A stretch of 64,000 nt of DNA from an uncultured Porphyromonadaceae bacterium (lineage in GTDB: Bacteria > Bacteroidota > Bacteroidia > Bacteroidales > Muribaculaceae): contig CALDIF010000033.1 of NCBI GenBank assembly GCA_937901905.1, forward strand, positions 12,922-76,921, in the 5' to 3' direction. Each line of letters begins with the position of its first letter. Position 1 is the first letter of the stretch. A program made the translations under genes and the position numbers. Positions 1-6,744 of this stretch are shown here, in pieces. The notes under the pieces are model-generated. The model did not search any database and was not told the origin of the DNA. It was given only the letters and a program-made list of their open reading frames with translations.

Positions 1-1
1 A

Positions 2-235
2 CACAACGGCGACAGCCCCCAAGACATCGGGCACGCAACCGAAGTGGGCTACACCGCCGACCCCTCGACCGCCGAGCACGGTGGTGCCGGCATCAAACCG
101 CTTGACGAGATGAAACGCGACATTATTGAAGACGCGCTCAACGAGTTCAACGGAAATCGTCGCCGTGCCGCCGAAGCACTCGGCATTTCCGAACGCACAC
201 TTTACCGCAAGATCAAGATATACGGTCTTGGCTAA
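2..235 (+). CDS. Sigma-54-dependent Fis-family response regulator, C-terminal end only
   Basis: The frame is open from base 2, so the gene enters from outside the window and only its last 77 residues are here. The end is a Fis-type helix-turn-helix (AAEALGISERTLYRKI), which in NtrC-family activators binds enhancer DNA upstream of sigma-54 promoters. The preceding Pro/Gly-rich stretch fits the usual linker after the AAA+ domain. The AAA+ and receiver domains are not visible, so the signal sensed cannot be named. lptE follows after 38 bp; this regulator-lptE order is familiar in Bacteroidales. Confidence 0.85.
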   Translation, partial: HNGDSPQDIGHATEVGYTADPSTAEHGGAGIKPLDEMKRDIIEDALNEFNGNRRRAAEALGISERTLYRKIKIYGLG

Positions 236-273
236 GCCTGATATTTGAAGTAACAACCTCATCAATATTCACG

Positions 274-792
274 ATGATACGACGACACTTGAGGCTGATA
301 GCAACGGCAATGATAATGCTCATTTCGACCGCATGCTCCATTTCCTACAAGTTCAATGGTGCCGCTCTCGACTACAATGTGTATCACACCATTTCGTTCA
401 GCGAGTTTCCGATTCGTGCCGCATTGGTGTACCCGCCATTACAGCAACTGTTTGAGAACAAACTAATGGACATGGTAACACAACAGACAAGGCTACAAGT
501 GCTTGACACGCCCAACACCGACCTTCGCATCGAGGGAGAAATCACCGGCTACACACTGTCGCCACAGGCAGTGGGCGAGAACGCCTACGCCAGCCAAACA
601 AGGCTTACAATTGCCGTTAGAGTGCGATACATCGATAACCGCAATGATGCCTTGAGTAAGGATCAGACCTTCAGTGCCTATCGCGACTTCTCAGCAAGTC
701 AAATGCTCACCGACGTGCAAGATGACCTGTGTAATCAAATCACCGATGACCTCAGCGATCTCATCTTCAACGCCACGCTGGGCAACTGGTGA
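274..792 (+). CDS. lptE: LptE-like LPS-assembly lipoprotein
   Basis: 172 residues. A hydrophobic signal ends in a lipobox with the lipidated cysteine at residue 21 (ISTAC). The body matches the Bacteroidetes LptE family: SYKFNGAALDY after the lipid anchor, then an alpha/beta domain with the conserved region around DLRIEGEITGY and LTIAVRVRYID. LptE plugs the LptD barrel in the outer membrane and helps insert lipopolysaccharide. The position directly after a sigma-54 regulator supports the call. No SD is visible before the ATG, as usual for the phylum. Confidence 0.85.
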   Translation: MIRRHLRLIATAMIMLISTACSISYKFNGAALDYNVYHTISFSEFPIRAALVYPPLQQLFENKLMDMVTQQTRLQVLDTPNTDLRIEGEITGYTLSPQAVGENAYASQTRLTIAVRVRYIDNRNDALSKDQTFSAYRDFSASQMLTDVQDDLCNQITDDLSDLIFNATLGNW

Positions 793-849
793 CACAGCAG
801 CATAACTATCAACAAATCAACAGTTTGCAACTCTTAAATTTCACATAGC

Positions 850-1203
850 ATGGGAGTAAATAAAGTAATATTATTAGGCAACGTGGGGTCGGATCCCAAG
901 GTAAGATATGTTGCCGAGAAACAACCCGTTGCATCATTCTCGTTGGCAACCCACGAACGCGCGATCACTCGCAAGGACGGCACCCAAGTGCCCGAACGCA
1001 CCGAGTGGCACAATATCGTGATGTGGGGGCGCGATGCCGAGACTGCCGAGCGTTATGTCCGCAAGGGTATGCAGTTGTACATTGAGGGACACCTGCGCAC
1101 CCGTATGTGGGAAGATCGCAACAAGGTGCAGCGATATGTCACCGAGATTTATGTCGATAACTTCGAGATGCTCAAGCGCGCCGAGGGTGGCGAACAAGCA
1201 TGA
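850..1203 (+). CDS. ssb: Short single-stranded DNA-binding protein (SSB), no acidic tail
   Basis: 117 residues. A complete SSB OB-fold is visible: MGVNKVILLGNVGSDP at the start, FSLATHE, WHNIVMWGRDAE, and YIEGHLRTRMWED. It coats single-stranded DNA in replication, repair or recombination. The protein stops right after the OB-fold (MLKRAEGGEQA): it has no Gly/Pro-rich linker and no acidic DDxPF tip, which in canonical SSB recruits partner proteins. It may be a second, accessory SSB; the rest of the genome is needed to tell. Its stop overlaps the tatD start by 4 bp (ATGA), so the two are translationally coupled. Confidence 0.9.
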   Translation: MGVNKVILLGNVGSDPKVRYVAEKQPVASFSLATHERAITRKDGTQVPERTEWHNIVMWGRDAETAERYVRKGMQLYIEGHLRTRMWEDRNKVQRYVTEIYVDNFEMLKRAEGGEQA

Positions 1204-1985
1204 TAGACAGTCACAGTCACCTGTATTGCGAGGCGTTTGACGAGGACCGCGATGAAGTGATGCAACGCGCTCGTGATGCCGGCATTACACACATCGTTTT
1301 ACCCGGCGAGAGTGCCGACACCGTTGAGCGTCAACTTGCCATGCGCCAAGGGTGGCACGAGTGTATCAGCATTGCCGTGGGGCTACACCCCGAGGAGGTT
1401 AAGTCCGACTACATCACCCGATTAGAGCAGTTGGAACCTTTTTTCCAAACTGCCGAACCGGTCGCGGTGGGCGAAGTGGGAATTGACCTCTATTGGGATC
1501 GCACTTTTCGCCACGAGCAACAAGAAGCGTTGTACACACAGTTGATGTGGGCGGTAAGACTCGATTTGCCGTTTATATTACACTGCAGGGAGGCTCTTGA
1601 AGACTGTATCGCGGTACTGAAGCGTTTTCCGGCAAGTGACCGCCCGAGTGGAGTGTGGCACTGCTTTCCGGGTGATGCCGACGACGCACGGCGCGTGCTC
1701 GACAACGGTGATTTCTACATCGGTGTCGGTGGCACGGCAACTTTCAAGAAGAACGAAACCACTCGCAACATGATTGCAACTGTCGGTCTTGAAAAAATCC
1801 TCTTGGAAACCGATAGCCCTTACCTCGCGCCGGTGCCCAACAGGGGCAAGCGCAACGAGAGTTCGTTCTTACCACTCGTTGCAAACACGGTTGCTACTAC
1901 ACTCGGCACCGATGTCAACACAGTAGAGACAATCACGACTGCCAACGCCTGCGACCTCTTTAATTTACAACTTCATCAAGAATGA
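1200..1985 (+). CDS. tatD: TatD-family metal-dependent hydrolase (DNase)
   Basis: 261 residues, normal length for the family. Metal-binding signatures run in order: DSHSHLYCEAFDED at the N-terminus, VGLHPEE, VGEVGIDLYWD, LHCREA, WHCFPGD and ETDSPYLAP near the C-terminus. TatD proteins are TIM-barrel 3'-5' exonucleases acting on single-stranded DNA or RNA, linked to DNA repair and fragmentation. The ATGA overlap with the upstream SSB suggests a coupled single-stranded DNA binding and trimming pair; that functional link is inference. Confidence 0.92.
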   Translation: MIDSHSHLYCEAFDEDRDEVMQRARDAGITHIVLPGESADTVERQLAMRQGWHECISIAVGLHPEEVKSDYITRLEQLEPFFQTAEPVAVGEVGIDLYWDRTFRHEQQEALYTQLMWAVRLDLPFILHCREALEDCIAVLKRFPASDRPSGVWHCFPGDADDARRVLDNGDFYIGVGGTATFKKNETTRNMIATVGLEKILLETDSPYLAPVPNRGKRNESSFLPLVANTVATTLGTDVNTVETITTANACDLFNLQLHQE

Positions 1986-2207
1986 CTTGGGAAGAGCATG
2001 ACAGACGGTCTCGCGGGAGACACGACAAGTATAGGCGTTCACACATTTACAATTTCAAGAGGTTGTAGTGACGGGGTCTACCGGCGAAGTGCACCTCAAG
2101 CACCCCGGCATTCCCAATCAAGGCATAAACATCATCGTACAGTCGAGCGTGACACTTTCGTTCTGATTGCCCCACATGAACTGCCGGTAAGTCAGATAAG
2201 GAGAAAA

Positions 2208-2239
2208 TTTGCTGTACACGTTTAGTTGTTGTAACTTTG
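2208..2239 (+). promoter_or_regulatory. Bacteroidetes promoter (TTTG-N20-TAACTTTG)
   Basis: TTTG at 2208-2211 and TAACTTTG at 2232-2239 are separated by 20 bases, an exact match to the Bacteroidetes -33/-7 consensus. It lies about 36 bp before the ATG of the WG-repeat lipoprotein. Confidence 0.8.
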
Positions 2240-2274
2240 CACTGCAAAAATTAACGGTAATCACTCTTTACATC

Positions 2275-3798
2275 ATGAAGTCTTCGAAACTCCTTGTAGC
2301 ATTCTTGCTGACGCTTGCCACATTACTGTGCGCCTGTAACCGCGATGACACCGGCGGTTATCCTTATCGCACACGTTACTTGCCGGTACAACTGGTCGGC
2401 AGCGAGCGTTGGAGCCTGCTTGACATCGAAACCGGTGCCGTGCTCGCCCGTGACAGTTTCGCCACTGCACCATCGGCGGTGGTGAACGACATGTTCTATA
2501 TGCGACAACCTGACGGCACTTATAATTTCTACAACGTGAACGACCCGATGACACCGGTTAACAGCGAGCCCTACGGCAGCGTGACATCATTCGGTGCCGA
2601 CGGTTTGGCTTTGGTAAGCACGCGCGGTGGGGTTCTCACGGTGGTCGACAAGCAATGTCACACTATCAAGTCGCTGCCTAAGGATATAACCCAAGCGTCA
2701 ATGATGACTCGCGGTCGCGCAGCCATCGAGGACGATCGTGGCAATTGGGGCTTTATCGACGAACGCGGTGAGGTGGTCGTACCACTGGAATACACGGTTG
2801 TCAACGCGTTCCTGCACGACGATGCCACGGTGGTGTTTGCCGGCGAACAAGCGAGTGACAGTGTGATGACATTCAACGTCATTGACCGCAACGGCAACAA
2901 ACTTTACAGTGAGTCGACCGCGACTTATCGTTTGATGAGTCCGTATTATCGCGATGGCGTACTGCCCACAATCAAGGGCGACTCCCTCGTATGCCTCGAC
3001 CACACGGGTGCCGAGGTTCCCAATCCGCTTGACAATCACGCTGCTGTTGACAGTGCCGGATATGATGACTTCACGCGCACCCCGGCAGGGCTTTTCCTCA
3101 TCATGAAAGATGGGAAAATGGGACTCGTTGACAAGGATAACAACGTGATGATTGAGCCTGTTAACGACCGATTGTTTGACCTCACACCCTCTCGCTACAT
3201 CGCAATGAATGACACGGTGTGCAACATCGTTGATGAGCACGGCAAGCCGGTCGGCGACGCGCGGTTTGTCCACGCCCACGGTTCGGTGGATAACGTGTAT
3301 GCCTCCCGAGGTTTCATTGACATCAATCTCGTGACAGCAAGTTTGTTGACGATGTTCGGCACCGACGGCGCATGCGGTGTGGGTTCCGGAACAACGGTGA
3401 TGGACATGAATGCCATCATGGGAGACGATGCGCGAGCCTTGGTCGGTCGCAACACGATAACCTTGCCACAAGGCCCATGTGTTGTGCAATATATGTTCAA
3501 CAAGGACATCGCGAGTCTCCAAGCCGACAGTACGGCAACATTCAACTACGACGCGCGCGTGATGGCTGTGGGCATTGCTGTCAATGTCAGCCATTGTGCC
3601 ACCGATGTTGAGGAGACCGTTGTACAACGTCTGTCCGGCATGATGGGGCGCAAGGGCTTTGTGTTCGACCGCGACGGCATTTTCACCACCGACCGCAGCA
3701 CCGCCGTGGCACTCGGGTACGACAACGGCAACGTCAATCTCTATTACTACATGAATCGCTCGTATGCCCAGCCGTTGCCTCGTTCGCGTCGCAACTGA
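2275..3798 (+). CDS. WG-repeat-like lipoprotein
   Basis: 507 residues from the ATG at 2275. That start is preferred over in-frame upstream codons because it places a standard signal right at the N-terminus, with a lipobox cysteine at residue 21 (LLCAC), and because the promoter at 2208-2239 sits just before it. The middle carries WG-repeat-like segments (NWGFIDERGEVVVPLEY, KMGLVDKDNNVMIEP), a beta-rich motif common in Bacteroidetes surface and periplasmic proteins of unknown function. The C-terminal 170 residues are a separate, unrecognised domain. It is probably a cell-envelope lipoprotein; its partner is unknown. Confidence 0.75.
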   Translation: MKSSKLLVAFLLTLATLLCACNRDDTGGYPYRTRYLPVQLVGSERWSLLDIETGAVLARDSFATAPSAVVNDMFYMRQPDGTYNFYNVNDPMTPVNSEPYGSVTSFGADGLALVSTRGGVLTVVDKQCHTIKSLPKDITQASMMTRGRAAIEDDRGNWGFIDERGEVVVPLEYTVVNAFLHDDATVVFAGEQASDSVMTFNVIDRNGNKLYSESTATYRLMSPYYRDGVLPTIKGDSLVCLDHTGAEVPNPLDNHAAVDSAGYDDFTRTPAGLFLIMKDGKMGLVDKDNNVMIEPVNDRLFDLTPSRYIAMNDTVCNIVDEHGKPVGDARFVHAHGSVDNVYASRGFIDINLVTASLLTMFGTDGACGVGSGTTVMDMNAIMGDDARALVGRNTITLPQGPCVVQYMFNKDIASLQADSTATFNYDARVMAVGIAVNVSHCATDVEETVVQRLSGMMGRKGFVFDRDGIFTTDRSTAVALGYDNGNVNLYYYMNRSYAQPLPRSRRN

Positions 3799-3833
3799 TT
3801 ATTATTGTCGAATTGTACAATTTTGTTACCGCA

Positions 3834-4172
3834 ATGTACTACGTTCAAAAGACGCTTGAAATTTCATCAAGCCACCAATTATATCTCGACTACGAGAGCA
3901 AGTGTGAGAACCTACACGGACACAACTGGAAAGTGGTGGTCTACTGTCGCGCACGCGAACTCGACAGCAATGGCATGGTAGTTGATTTTACCGAGGTGAA
4001 ACGCCTTGTACACGGGCGACTTGACCACTGCAACCTCAACGAAGTGCTTGACTTCAACCCCACTGCCGAGAATATTGCCCGGTGGATAGTAGATACCGTG
4101 CCCAACTGTTATCGCGCCGACGTGTATGAGAGTCGCGACAACATGGCAACCTATGAACGTGATGAGGACTGA
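3834..4172 (+). CDS. queD: 6-carboxy-tetrahydropterin synthase QueD
   Basis: 112 residues from ATG 3834; an upstream in-frame start would only add a non-homologous tail. It converts dihydroneopterin triphosphate to 6-carboxy-tetrahydropterin in queuosine/preQ0 synthesis. Zinc ligands are visible in SSHQL and LHGHNW, the catalytic cysteine in KCENLHGH, plus VVDFTEVK, LDHCNLN and a C-terminal YESRDNMATYE. It overlaps queE by 11 bp. queC and queF are not in this window, so the pathway must be completed elsewhere. Confidence 0.93.
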   Translation: MYYVQKTLEISSSHQLYLDYESKCENLHGHNWKVVVYCRARELDSNGMVVDFTEVKRLVHGRLDHCNLNEVLDFNPTAENIARWIVDTVPNCYRADVYESRDNMATYERDED

Positions 4173-4761
4173 GTGGCGCATCAACGAGATTTTCCATTCG
4201 CTTCAAGGAGAGGGCTATCACACCGGCACGGCAGCGGTATTCGTTCGCTTCAGCGGGTGTAACTTGCGATGTGACTTTTGTGACACGCGACACGAGAGCG
4301 GCACAATGATGGGCACCGACGACATCATTGCCGGTGTCAATCAATACCCGTCCGCTCCGCTACTCGTCCTCACCGGTGGCGAGCCATCACTCGTGATTGA
4401 TGACGAGTTGATAGCACTGCTCAAACATGCCACAGGTAAAACAATAACGATCGAAACCAACGGTACACGTCCTCTGCCCCCGGGTATAGATTGGATAACA
4501 CTGTCGCCCAAGGCAGGGTTGCCGGGTGGCGACTTATACCCTGTCGTACTCCAACATTGCGACGAACTCAAAGTGGTATATGTAGGGCAAGATTTGTCAC
4601 AATATGACCATATCGAAGCACGATATCGATTTCTGCAACCGTGCTTTGTAGGCGATGAGGTCCGATATCAACGCAACATCAGCGACACTGTTGCAGCCGT
4701 GATGCGCGAGCCACGGTGGCGCTTATCCCTGCAGACTCATCGCATTCTTAACATTCGCTGA
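4162..4761 (+). CDS. queE: 7-carboxy-7-deazaguanine synthase QueE (radical SAM)
   Basis: About 199 residues from ATG 4162 (an ATG at 4153 is also possible). The start WRINEIFHSLQGEGYHTG is typical of QueE. The radical SAM cysteines are in CNLRCDFCD (CX3CX2C), followed by VLTGGEPSL, the SAM-binding GGE, and ETNGT. It rearranges 6-carboxy-tetrahydropterin into 7-carboxy-7-deazaguanine, the step after QueD, whose gene it overlaps. Queuosine modifies the wobble base of GUN-decoding tRNAs. Confidence 0.93.
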   Translation: MRTEWRINEIFHSLQGEGYHTGTAAVFVRFSGCNLRCDFCDTRHESGTMMGTDDIIAGVNQYPSAPLLVLTGGEPSLVIDDELIALLKHATGKTITIETNGTRPLPPGIDWITLSPKAGLPGGDLYPVVLQHCDELKVVYVGQDLSQYDHIEARYRFLQPCFVGDEVRYQRNISDTVAAVMREPRWRLSLQTHRILNIR

Positions 4762-5003
4762 TTTCATTAAAACCGCGAGCGAAGCCATCATGGCTGAGTG
4801 CGGCTACCGAATTCCGCTACGACAGTCACAGCGACGGGTTTCGGGGGTGACGGGTTTTGAAGTTTCATGGCAGGGACGGTTCGTGAGATGAGAATAGTCC
4901 TGTTTTTTAAACGGGTAACGATTAACGAACATTCGAGCAGTCGAGTTGGTTGAGCGGTCGAGTTGGTCGAGCGGTCGAGTTGGTCGGCAAAATCAAAAAA
5001 ATA
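4762..5003. other. Intergenic gap after queE
   Basis: About 240 bases between queE and the tRNA-Pro terminator. Apart from the 17-bp minisatellite, no gene, promoter or RNA structure was recognised. A minus-strand frame at 4922-5104 runs through the tRNA and is not a gene. Confidence 0.6.
4935..4985. repeat. 17-bp minisatellite, three tandem copies
   Basis: Three head-to-tail copies of the 17-mer GAGCGGTCGAGTTGGTC at 4935, 4952 and 4969. The second and third are identical; the first differs at two positions. It lies in the non-coding gap between queE and tRNA-Pro. No open frame of note crosses it on the plus strand. Confidence 0.85.
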
Positions 5004-5037
5004 AGGGATAACTTGCAGGCTGACTGCTTGTTATCCC
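4990..5037 (-). terminator. Rho-independent terminator of tRNA-Pro
   Basis: GGGATAAC (5005-5012) pairs with GTTATCCC (5030-5037), with an inner GCAG/CTGC stem. Read on the minus strand it is followed by a T-run (complement of CAAAAAAATAA), directly downstream of the tRNA. Confidence 0.8.
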
Positions 5038-5045
5038 CTGTCGGG

Positions 5046-5119
5046 TCGGGGTGAGAGGACTCGAACTTCCGACCTCCACGTCCCGAACGTGGCGCGCTAA
5101 CCAACTGTGCTACACCCCG
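5046..5119 (-). tRNA. tRNA-Pro (anticodon CGG)
   Basis: Full cloverleaf on the minus strand: 7-bp acceptor stem CGGGGTG/CACCCCG (5113-5119 with 5047-5053), discriminator A at 5046, D-loop with GGTTA, anticodon stem CCACG/CGTGG with loop TTCGGGA (anticodon CGG, reads CCG), and TTCGAGTCC in the T arm. CCA is not encoded. It has its own promoter (5149-5179) and terminator. Confidence 0.95.
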
Positions 5120-5148
5120 ATCTCATGTTACCGCACCGAAATGCGCTG

Positions 5149-5179
5149 CAAAGGTAGCGATTTTTTTGAAAACAACAAA
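5149..5179 (-). promoter_or_regulatory. tRNA-Pro promoter (TTTG-N19-TACCTTTG)
   Basis: On the minus strand, TTTG (5176-5179), 19 bases, then TACCTTTG (5149-5156): an exact Bacteroidetes -33/-7 match about 30 bp upstream of the tRNA 5' end. Confidence 0.8.
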
Positions 5180-5228
5180 AAAAATCGCGATTTTCGTTTT
5201 TTTGAATATATTTAATAGTTGTTTTTGC

Positions 5229-5236
5229 TAACTTTG
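5229..5236 (+). promoter_or_regulatory. -7 element (TAACTTTG) for the membrane protein-polA-MATE run
   Basis: TAACTTTG at 5229-5236, 19 bp before the ATG. The nearest TTTG (5201-5204) is 24 bases upstream, wider than the usual 19-21, so the promoter is plausible but not perfect. Confidence 0.5.
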
Positions 5237-5254
5237 CAGTTCGATTGAAGTAGA

Positions 5255-6739
5255 ATGCCGATGTACGCGTGTTTTAGTGACAAAGAATGGCGAACTATGG
5301 CTGCGACAACACTTGTCGCGGTAGTTGCTATGTCGTTGTTAGCAGTAGTCCGATTAGGACTCCCTACCGGAGGACGACTTTCACTGGGACTTGTTGTGGC
5401 ATTGTGTGTGCCTCTCACGCTTTATCGTTCCCGAACGTGGTCGAGCGTGACCGGTGCATACTTGTTATTGGCACTGTGGGTGTTGCTCGCCACGCTTTCA
5501 GTCAACAACATTTACGAGTGGCTCTCACCTGCAGGTGCCACACCCGACATGCCGGCACTTTACGGTGATGACCGCAGTTATTACCGGTGGGCCTTACACT
5601 ACTACGACGGTCGAGTCGATGTGCCGCATGTTGCCTTTCCCGGGCTGCCGGTGATGATACTCTTATCATGGAAGTTGTTGGGAGTGAATGTAGTATGGCC
5701 CGTGACGATGAATGTAACATTCACGTTAACTGCCATAGTGATAACCTCAATAACAGCAGTGAGATTGTTAGGCAAACGTGAAATCGCGCCATCTGAAACC
5801 ACAATAGGCACGCTGACCCTTTTGGGCTGTGCATTGCTGACATTCATGCTAAGCCATGGAGCCGCGGTGCTGAAAGAAGCCGCCGTCACATTATCAATGT
5901 CGGTGGTGGGTGCCGTTCTCGCCGTTTTTGTGGATAATCGTCACCTTGAAGCACGTCACTATATGGCATTTGCAATAGCATGTGTAATGCTGGCATTCAT
6001 ACGCACAACTTATATGTATCTGGTAATGTTGGCACTTATAGTTGTCGCTTTGGGCAATGTAAAGTCACGCGTCCCTCATGTGGCACTATTGCTTGCCATC
6101 ACAGTTGCAACGTTTGTAGTGGGTGACAGTGTCGCTTACTATTCGTTTGAACGGCACGCGTTAATCATCAGTGGTGGTGAACGAATGCAGAGTTTGTTCA
6201 TCGTCGGTGAGAGTCAACAACCCTATCTCAACCTCATTGGAAACTACTTTCATTATCCCATATGGAAGCGATTGGTATTACTGCCATTGACAACAGCCGT
6301 TCAATATATCATTCCATTCCCGTGGTCTTACGGTCGCACTCTACTATTCGGCGAGATACTTGCCCGTTGTAGTTACGGGTGGTACATGGTGGGAGGATTG
6401 GCAATGTTCTACTACCTGTTCTTGTCGTGGCGCGAGCGTTATTCATTGGGTGCATGGGCTTGGGTCGCTCCGACCTTATTTGCTGCTGTGGCATATATCA
6501 GTGCCGGTTCGGTGAGTCGCTATGTGGTGCCGATTCAAGCGATGTTCGTACCTGTGGCGTTGTGGGCGCTGTGTGTAGCGCGCGCCGACAGCAAGGTCAA
6601 ACGCCTCATGTTGTGGTGGGCAGTCGTTTACGCTGTTGTAATGGTGGTTACGCTTGTCACTTGTTACCAAATTCAAGTCAATTATTTGCGCAGTCTCAAT
6701 GAGTATTATAGGAGTTTGCGTGAACTACAATCAAACTGA
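5255..6739 (+). CDS. Polytopic membrane protein, family not recognised
   Basis: 494 residues with roughly 10-12 hydrophobic segments spread along its length, so an inner-membrane protein. After the third segment a long external loop carries acidic and aromatic residues (YGDDRSYYRWALHYYDGR). That layout resembles GT-C type glycosyltransferases and O-antigen polymerases, where acidic residues in an early loop are catalytic, but no family signature is conclusive. It is 5 bp upstream of polA and probably co-transcribed with it. A second start (ATG 5261) is possible. A function in cell-surface glycan assembly is only a suggestion. Confidence 0.7.
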   Translation: MPMYACFSDKEWRTMAATTLVAVVAMSLLAVVRLGLPTGGRLSLGLVVALCVPLTLYRSRTWSSVTGAYLLLALWVLLATLSVNNIYEWLSPAGATPDMPALYGDDRSYYRWALHYYDGRVDVPHVAFPGLPVMILLSWKLLGVNVVWPVTMNVTFTLTAIVITSITAVRLLGKREIAPSETTIGTLTLLGCALLTFMLSHGAAVLKEAAVTLSMSVVGAVLAVFVDNRHLEARHYMAFAIACVMLAFIRTTYMYLVMLALIVVALGNVKSRVPHVALLLAITVATFVVGDSVAYYSFERHALIISGGERMQSLFIVGESQQPYLNLIGNYFHYPIWKRLVLLPLTTAVQYIIPFPWSYGRTLLFGEILARCSYGWYMVGGLAMFYYLFLSWRERYSLGAWAWVAPTLFAAVAYISAGSVSRYVVPIQAMFVPVALWALCVARADSKVKRLMLWWAVVYAVVMVVTLVTCYQIQVNYLRSLNEYYRSLRELQSN

Positions 6740-6744
6740 TAGAA

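Noticed and set aside
1998..2225. 75-residue frame between tatD and the WG-repeat lipoprotein
   Set aside because: No signal, domain or start context; it overlaps the promoter at 2208-2239.
2698..3627. 309-residue minus-strand open frame
   Set aside because: Antisense to the WG-repeat lipoprotein; His/Val-rich composition without any domain.
3799..3833. preQ1 riboswitch before queD
   Set aside because: The gap is only 35 bases and no H-type pseudoknot pattern was seen.
4935..4985. CRISPR array
   Set aside because: Units are contiguous with no spacers and no cas genes are near.
4922..5104. 60-residue minus-strand frame
   Set aside because: It runs through tRNA-Pro and its terminator.
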